The position numbers were made by a program, and so were the translations under genes. Positions 57,241-64,000 of a DNA stretch of 64,000 nucleotides are shown one piece after another; the first letter of the stretch is position 1, and each line of letters starts with the position of its first letter. The stretch is from assembly GCF_037325665.1 (NCBI RefSeq), contig NC_090254.1:14121745-14185744 (forward strand). Reading direction: 5' to 3'. This DNA comes from Littorina saxatilis (lineage: Eukaryota; Mollusca; Gastropoda; Littorinimorpha; Littorinidae). The notes under the pieces are model-generated. The model saw nothing but the letters and a program-made list of their open reading frames with translations. It was not told where the DNA came from and searched no databases.

Positions 57241-58340
57241 CGGAGTGAATGAGTTTGTGTTACTGTTTGTCGATTTCTTACGGGAGCCTTGAAGGCTTCG
57301 CCTCTTGTCTTTTTTTGTGAAGCACGGGCAGGACAGAGTGAAGGACAGGTGAAACTAGAGTCATGTTCAATCCATGAACCTGCTTGATAACACGTGTGTG
57401 ATAGCAACATTTCATTGAGGCAGAATGCGGTTTCATCCCTTTTAATAGATCTTCTGCCACACACTCTACAAAGAGAATGTAGTCTCTGCTCATGTAACTG
57501 TTCTGTATGCACTTGGTCCGCTTTATTTGCCATTACACGGGTGGTTACTCACTTCACTAAACCGCATAACATTTCACTACACGCTGATATAGTAGTCTTC
57601 ATGAGACACATAGAGAATGAGAAAATAAATAAAACATACGCAATCAAAATCATGTGTGCCACCTGAGATACTGACACTAGCATCGGATTAACACTGCTGG
57701 CTTGGCGGAGGTCAAATCAAACACCGAGTCACTTTTGAGTCAATAAGAAACACTATGATTCACATGACATATTCTGGTTTTACTTTTATTCAGAATCAGT
57801 ACATGCCCAGTGAACAACGTCCACAATGGAAGTGATATCGTTAGCGGGATGCGTGGCTTTTTACTTAAAAACAATTTACATTCCAGAGATAAACTCTGGC
57901 CCCTACAGAGACAAGCGAACTGACGAGACTATAAACATTAGCCGAGGTGCGGCGCCACGCTGACCCTTTATCGCACCTCCCCATCAACACCCTTTCACCG
58001 CTTGGGAAAATAATTAGGATGTGCTTGTTCTACACATGCTATACTTTGCGTGGGTGTACACATTTTAATTGTGTTTTATGCGATGCGATGTCCACGGACG
58101 ATGGAAGTTGATGATATTTTCAGAAAACGAAGACAACACAACACGGTCGCAAACATTTACCTTTATTTAAATGCAAGCCTACGCACACAACCATGGTCAA
58201 TTCTTATACATTTTATATGAGCGTGTAGGGCAAAGGGTGTACTTCAAAATTATGAATGTTTTAGTACTGATTAATAAACGCATAGAGCAACACAAGTGAA
58301 AAACAAAGCCAATCAGTTTATTCACACAGACAGCGGGAGA
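56750..58340. other. Sequence without supported genes
   Basis: A (GT)n run near 57210-57238 and otherwise unique sequence. A frame on the minus strand at 57051-57533 passes the GT tract and has no recognisable motif. A TATTCATTTAAT-type AT context and CpG-poor composition give no hint of a promoter. Confidence 0.45.
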
Positions 58341-58577
58341 TTGCCTGTAGCATTAACGCAGCGTGACTCATCACAGTGCGTGCCTCCAGCCGCGTAAAGA
58401 CTGGCACACAGCGCAGCATACAGACACGGCTCGGCGGGAAACTGCCGTGCCGAACACATCGGAACTTCCGTTTACGTTCGTAGCTACTCGGAAATAGCCT
58501 TCGGGATTGAAAGCCCGTAACTGACGTGTGAAAAAAAATTTCGCCGGCGGGTAATGTGCGTAAGGTTTGTCAATCAA

Positions 58578-58855
58578 GGGTTTATTTATTGATAATGTTG
58601 ATGGTGAGGGATTTGATCTGGCAGTTGGTGAAAGGAATGTTGTTTGGAAGGAGGTTTGCAAGATCGATCTGCTCCGGGGTCATTGAACTCATTTTCGTCT
58701 TCTTTTGTGAAATCCCCCCCTTTAGGATAATGGGCTCGCCCGCTCTGTGCATCAGCCGACACATTGCCCTGAAGTGTGTTGGAGCCGCTCGGTTTGCACG
58801 AGATTCTTTTTCTTCTTCGACAGTTCATCCTCCGATACTGTAGCAAAACGTTTCA
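58578..58855 (-). pseudogene. Fragment of a mobile-element-type or host gene end
   Basis: The minus strand opens near 58855 with MKRFATVSEDELSKKKKN, a start resembling proteins of tyrosine-recombinase (Crypton-like) origin, but a stop comes after ~37 codons. Other frames give HYPKGGDFTKEDENE, and KMSSMTPEQIDLANLLPNNI, which ends at a stop beside an AATAAA signal. The parts may be one decayed gene with frameshifts. It adjoins the TTTAGTCAAG copy at 58864. Family uncertain. Confidence 0.3.
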
Positions 58856-58863
58856 TCTTTTTT

Positions 58864-59693
58864 ATATTTAGTCAAGTTTTGACTAAATATTTTAACATCG
58901 AGGGGGAATCGAAACGAGGGTCGTGGTGTATGTGTGTGTGTGTGTGCGTGTGTGTGTGTGTGTAGAGCGATTCAGACTAAACTACTGGACCGATCTTTAT
59001 GAAATTTGACATGAGAGTTCCTGGGTATGAAATCCCCATACGTTTTTTTCATTTTTTTGATAAATGTCTTTGATGACGTCATATCCGGCTTTTCGTGAAA
59101 GTTGAGGCGGCACTGTCACGCCCTCATTTTTCAACCAAATTGGTTGAAATTTTGGTCAAGTAATCTTCGACGAAGCCCGGGGTTCGGTATTGCATTTCAG
59201 CTTGGTGGCTTAAAAATTAATTAATGACTTTGGTCATTAAAAATCGGAAAATTGTAAAAAAAAATAAAAATTTATAAAACGATCCAAATTTACGTTTATC
59301 TTATTCTCCATCATTTGCTGATTCCAAAAACATATAAATATGTTATATTCGGATTAAAAACAAGCTCTGAAAATTAAATATATAAAAATTATTATCAAAA
59401 TTAAATTGTCCAAATCAATTTAAAAACACTTTCATCTTATTCCTTGTCGGTTCCTGATTCCAAAAACATATAGATATGATATGTTTGGATTAAAAACACG
59501 CTCAGAAAGTTAAAACAAAGAGAGGTACAGAAAAGCGTGCTATCCTTCTTAGCGCAACTACTACCCCGCTCTTCTTGTCAATTTCACTGCCTTTGCCATG
59601 AGCGGTGGACTGACGATGCTACGAGCATACGGTCTTGCTGAAAAATGGCAGCTACTTGACTAAATATTGTATTTTCGCCTTACGCGACTTGTT
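58864..59693 (+). repeat. Full copy of the TTTAGTCAAG repeat
   Basis: TATTTAGTCAA subtype, like array units 2 and 3, but in plus orientation. It keeps the palindromic start, GT tract, TGACGTCA core and the CGCCTTACGCGACTTGTT end. Confidence 0.9.
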
Positions 59694-59984
59694 TTCACTT
59701 TCGAGTATGCGGACGACTGAACTTGACCGCTTAAAAGTAGTCCTTTCGGAATCATTACGCCGAGTCTGAACATGAGGTCCGAACATTGTTTTTAGGCAGG
59801 ATCTAGGTGAAAGCGAGGCTGTTCTTATCTCAGTATGCAGTCGAGAGAGAGAGAAATACATGTCGAGACATTAACATTTGATGAAAACAAGCCAAATTAT
59901 GGTTATGTCTGCTGATTTACCAACACCTACAATTTCCTGAAATTTGGAAGCTTTTGCACCCAAAATAATTGCGAAAACCGCAAT

Positions 59985-60460
59985 GTAAAGCTTTTACAAA
60001 CATGATCCCGCTGTGACCCCATAATGTGAAGAGAGTCAACCAGAGAGAGAAAACGCCTGAGATAACGTCAATGTTAAGTTATTATGAATCGAACATGACC
60101 CCCTGTGACCCCAAAACATGACTAGGGGCAATCAAACTTAGGTCAAGTCGGGAGATTATCAAACCCTAGAAGTGTGCAAGGATTCAAAGCTCTAGCTTCA
60201 AAAACATCCGAGATAACCTCAACTTTAAGTTTTTATGAAACGAACATGACCCCGCTGTGACCCCAAACTTTGACGAGGGTCAACCAAACTGGGGTCACTT
60301 CGAGAGATCATCAAACTCTAAAAGCCTGCAAAGTTTCAGAAGTCTAGGTTAAAAAACTTCCAACGTTTAAGTTTTTGTCCACGGTAAGACGGCCGGCCGG
60401 CCGTCCATACCACCGGACACATATGAATCCTAATACTCACCAATTACTCAGGTGAGTCAA
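59985..60460 (+). repeat. Three partial tandem units of a TGACCCCGCTGTGACCCC repeat
   Basis: Phrases CATGA(T/C)CCCGCTGTGACCCC, GAGATAAC(G/C)TCAA and AAGTTTTTATGAA(A/T)CGAAC recur about every 110-140 bp, ending at GACGGCCGGCCGGCCGTC, itself a palindrome. Related to 16900-17250. Confidence 0.65.
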
Positions 60461-60469
60461 CAAAAGCAT

Positions 60470-61128
60470 GTACGACTCCTCTATATCATGTCCCATTACA
60501 GTGGAACCCTCCTTTTAAGAAACCCCGATAGAAGAGTCCCTCTCTTTGAAGACCCTGTTTTCTCAGATTTTAAGACCTGTAAAGTGACACCAATCTTCTG
60601 ACTCAATAAAAAAACACCACAAGGAACGCAAATGCTTAAGGGACTCGCCTCCGTCATATTTCATTACAGAGTAACCCCCCAAAGACTCGTGACAATAATT
60701 CAAATCGAAACACGTACATCATTACAACAAACGTAAACCAGAGATTAATAGCACTTGCAAAAGAGGTCCTGTGATTGTCCATGATTAGTCAGCTTGTTGT
60801 TGATCCTTTACATGTATTATGTTGAATTATCTATGAATTGTTGCATAAACACTGTTTAAATCCTTAGTCAGAAACCACATTTAATTACCAAACCCTGGTT
60901 TACAAGATATTCTTCGCATGTCATCATAACAAACATTCTGTATCATAAAGTTTGTCCGATTGATTTCTCTCATTTTTTCACACTTGTTTCAACCCACTTT
61001 AAAAATAACACAGGAAAAATATCAGCGAAATCTATTTGGGGGGTCAATCGTTGTACGATGTCTTTAACAGTGTGTACGCATTTGCTCTATCCAAATAAAA
61101 TGCTTTTACTTAGTCATGTTGCACAAGT
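60470..61128. other. Sequence without supported features
   Basis: AT-rich unique sequence. No splice-paired frame and no repeat was recognised. Confidence 0.45.
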
Positions 61129-61507
61129 ACAGGGTGATCCAAAAAATGCGAACCACGAAAATGTGTATAGCCTCTACATCATTCCATCGAATCAAAGGTA
61201 ACAATCTGGAGGTCCTAAATGGGATCTAGGTTTGGGTACCGCTCAATTGTAAACCTAGCTCGTACTGTGGAATCGATCCCCAGTTCGGAAGTTTTGTTGT
61301 TTGAAAGAGCACAAAAATCAGACTATTTAACCTAAAACCTTGCCTTGGTGTACACTGGTCAAGCTTAATCTGAAGTTAATGTACATGTGCACCAAATATG
61401 AAGTAATTCTGTCGACAGGTGTAGAAGATATAATCATTTTAGTGGGTGATAATTTTTTACATTTGTTTGTGGCTGGGGGGGGGGGGGAGGGGGGGGGGTC
61501 ACCCTGT
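61129..61507. mobile_element. MITE with ACAGGGTGATCC ends
   Basis: The left end ACAGGGTGATCC and right end GGGTCACCCTGT are inverted. TA precedes the left end. A long poly-G/GGGGAGGGG run adjoins the right end. A diverged copy lies at 7420-7660. No coding capacity. Confidence 0.6.
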
Positions 61508-61509
61508 GC

Positions 61510-62990
61510 TTGCTGATAACTGTCCAATGATTGTTATATTACTCTAATCGGTGTTGTTATTTTCATAACAATCTCCCCTATCGTGTCTATTACATTTCAT
61601 ACGTACGTGGTATTGACGCTAAAGCTGCTTTGTTGTTTAAAGTTGGGTATGTGTAGCACACCATCCCGTTGATGGTAATAACAATCCCTTGCATGCTGAG
61701 AGCGTCTCCTGCAACATTGCCAAAACGTAGTTGGCAGTCCCAGGAGTTGCATTTTGATAGTGCGTACTGTTTGTGAAGTAATTATTGAGACTTTTGCCTC
61801 TGATTTTAAACATGTGGTATATATCAATAACACAGACAAGTCATGGCATATTATATATCAATGTTAATTAAGCTTATTAATTGCTCTATCTGAGGAACGT
61901 GTTTGATAATTTGTGAATTAACTCCCTTTGGTCGAACCAGCAGACCTGAAAGTGGAGTAGAAACATGTAAATGGCGAGTAAAAATGTAAATCTACTCGCC
62001 AAATGCGAGTAAAGTTGCTGAAACAAATGGTTGGTTTGGCGAGTAAAAATACAAAACTTTGCTCTCTGGCTAGTAAATTATGAGAAGTACTAGCCAAAGG
62101 CCAGTGCCCCATTTCGTGGACTTTCAGCGCTGACCAGACGAGAGTTGCTGCCCTTTTGTGGAAAACAAAAGTTTTTGAAACAAACTTGTGTTTTTTGACA
62201 TCTGCAAATGGAGCTATTTTAAAATAAAAGGTTGCAATTTCAGCCTACGACATCCTTCTCCTTAGAGAACAATGCCTTTTGAGCCGATTTTGTGAAAACA
62301 CGCGCGCATGAAACAATACAGGAGGGAAGTTACCCAGATTTTCAACAACAAAATTACCACGGATGACTGTTGCGCTCTGACAAAGCCAGGACATTCAGTC
62401 GATTGCCAGTGGATTGAGTATGTTAAACAAGTGTGGCAGTATGCAAGATAATAATCTTAACTCAAATAAAAGGTCAAAGCGGAAAACATTCAACTATTTT
62501 GTCAAATGTACTGAAAGCAATAGCATACAAAATGCCTTCTTGCTCGTCAACTGTAATCTTCAGAAGCAGTAATTGTGCAATAATATGGTTATAAAAGAAA
62601 GTTCACGGTGGGGTTTTTTCCGTAATGCTGAGCCTGTCAGTCCATATTTAAGGACAAATTAAGAATATCGTCCTCCAGCAGGGGTGCCACCAGTAAGAAG
62701 CAAATCATAATTAATATGAACATCCCTGGCAAAATATAAAAATAAAATGTTCTTTTTAAGTTCTTATTCAGCGGCCTTTTTTATAGTATAAACTGTGTAT
62801 GAAATTAACCCGGATTCACTGTAGCGTAATATGCCAACATAGATCATAAAACTAAAATGTCACCACATTTCTCGAGAAATCCCAGTTAAAAAAAGGTTTA
62901 AATGTAACAACATAAACAAATGTACGTTCTTTGCCATATTCGGCTTCTTTTCAGCCACTGGAACCAAAAAAGCATAATGATTAATTAAAA
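61510..62990. other. Sequence without supported genes
   Basis: Contains a local GCGAGTAAA(A/G) repetition at 61972-62050 (several GGCGAGTAAAAAT-like words in both orientations). A possible middle FTP exon was looked for here and not found. Confidence 0.45.
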
Positions 62991-62994
62991 AATA

Positions 62995-63220
62995 TTACGC
63001 GCAGCTAAGTGTGACACTGACATTTTTTGGAGCCCCGATGTCTCATGCGGTCATTGTCGAACTGAGAATAGGGGAGACGGTTTACAGTTATATTATTTGA
63101 TTGTGTAAGTAATGAAACAGTCTTCGTTCATTTCATACCAAAACCATCTCTGTGCTGTTAATTTTACAGTTTCTACAAGTAAAATACTAATTCTCGATCA
63201 TTTGATCACAACTTGTATGT
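62995..63220 (-). repeat. Intron block duplicated at 40785-40975
   Basis: Lies ~130 bp downstream (minus sense) of the FTP N-terminal exon, mirroring the position of its duplicate beside the decayed exon at 41102-41249. Confidence 0.7.
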
Positions 63221-63347
63221 ACCGTAATCTGCAAATATCACGCTGCACACTTCTTAAGTAAGCGAAACTGCACAACATAAGTCCAGACCTTGTGCTCTAA
63301 AATGAAAGAAATAAGAGCTTAGTACGCGTATGCCGTGAAATACTTAC

Positions 63348-63581
63348 GATAGTTATCCAGTGTTCTTCTGTATACTTCCACTTCTGCTATGGTGTACTCG
63401 CTTTGCAAGTCGACTGACCACCAGGTAAAGGCATTGTCGTTTGATGCACTGTGGAAGCAGTTTGGGTAATTATTTCCCCTGTCACGCATTTCTCCACTTG
63501 TTCGGCCGTTCACCGCAAAGCATGGTTCCTGTGTCCCATACATTGAGCTGCTCGTGGCCGGTTGGTTCACAGCAATGTTCA
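63348..63581 (-). CDS. N-terminal half of the FTP (fucolectin/F5-8C-type) galactose-binding domain
   Basis: A 234-nt phase 1-1 exon (acceptor gtatgttttgcag, donor gtaagt), 77 full codons. It reads NIAVNQPATSSSMYG, then CFAVNGRTSGEMRDRGNNYP, NCFHSASNDNAFTWWSVDLQ, EYTIAEVEVYRR and DNYR. N(I/V)A-x(5)-A-x-SS, the A-V-(D/N)-G turn, WW-x-VDL and V-x-x-V-x-(V/I)-x-R are the defining FTP/F5-8C blocks. Proteins with this fold bind fucose or other glycans, usually at the extracellular side. As the most 5' exon found it follows an unseen signal-peptide exon right of the window. Specificity cannot be read because the sugar-contact residues are in the missing middle part. Confidence 0.85.
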
Positions 63582-64000
63582 CTGCAAAACATACAACGTT
63601 TAAAATATATAAGCATGCCAGGTCAAACGACCAGATCGTTTCTTAAGAATATTTTCTTCAAAAAGAAAGAGAGGCAGACAGACAAACAAACTGTAAGAAT
63701 GTTCATTTTTGAGGGCAATAGAGAAATCAAAATTGCTTCTTACATCTGGCCCTTGCCAAATGAGGGATTTCATTTGAATTCTCGCAGAGAACTGCAAAAT
63801 ATACTAGATGTGCTTGCACATGCGCAGTTGAACAAAAACAGTCCGCCATTGAATACATCCTTCGGGGAAGGTTAGTATTATCATCGACTCGAGTGTGCTG
63901 TCACTTTGTGTTACTATGGAAGCGTTTATTCTTTTTCTTTTTTTTGCGTGGATATTTTTCATGTCTGCGTATTTGGGGTATTTTAAAAGTTACAAGCACA

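Noticed and set aside
57051-57533. 160-codon minus-strand frame
   Set aside because: It crosses a GT microsatellite, has no motif and no splice partner, and its composition is not convincing.
61860-61960. Missing middle exon of the FTP domain (LLVRPKGVNSQ)
   Set aside because: A pyrimidine-rich acceptor is present, but there is no donor, no conserved cysteine and no FTP motif.

Overview
Eukaryotic genomic DNA, most likely from a mollusc and probably a gastropod. The evidence is long (CA/GT)n and (CT)n tracts, tRNA-derived SINEs, CR1/Jockey-type LINEs, Tc1 and hAT-like remnants, many MITEs, and short phase-1 exons in large introns. There is one 200-N assembly gap at 24008-24207. Nothing looks prokaryotic. 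The species call is inference; exon calls come from reading frame, splice consensus and phase, with no transcript support.

The main host locus is a minus-strand receptor-like gene that spans nearly the whole window. From 5' to 3' the readable exons are: an F5/8C-fucolectin-type (FTP) galactose-binding half-domain (63348-63581); its C-terminal part (53046-53168); a Cys-rich EGF-like exon (51334-51438); six EB/EGF-like Cys-module exons (18959-19099, 18644-18775, 17701-17784, 16574-16657, 13231-13347, 12401-12532); two small candidate linker exons (10970-11014, 8658-8717); a transmembrane exon (1219-1308); and a cytoplasmic-tail exon that runs off the left edge (65 to <1). All complete exons are phase 1-1, so modules can be gained or lost without breaking frame. 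The signal-peptide exon and the middle of the FTP domain were not found.

Two duplications overlie this gene. (i) A plus-strand inverted paralogue of its 3' end lies in its large intron: a module stub (22921-22962), a transmembrane exon (24573-24692) and a terminal exon with stop (25911-26119). The intron between the last two mirrors 66-1218. Its transmembrane helix is encoded by a trinucleotide microsatellite. (ii) A decayed same-strand copy of the FTP block is visible at 40785-41249 and 19927-20190, matching 62995-63581 and 53190-53460.

Mobile and repetitive layer: 13.9-16.3 kb, CR1/L2-type LINE; 19.5-24.5 kb, SINE, decayed THAP-like sequence and an hAT deletion derivative; 26.3-29.4 kb, palindrome and two Tc1 transposase remnants; 30.9-38.1 kb, near-identical inverted arms around two convergent LINE fragments, with a TA-flanked DNA transposon in one arm; 35.2-36.4 kb, inverted minisatellite, CpG-rich MITE and a ~390-bp (CT)n tract; 38.3-39.8 kb, long-TIR element; 41.5-46 kb, MITE, satellite and SINEs; 45.9-49.2 kb, LINE with a nested SINE; 53.5-56.1 kb, three head-to-tail copies of an abundant ~850-bp repeat that occurs about ten times in the window; 56.2-63 kb, minisatellites, hairpins and more repeats.
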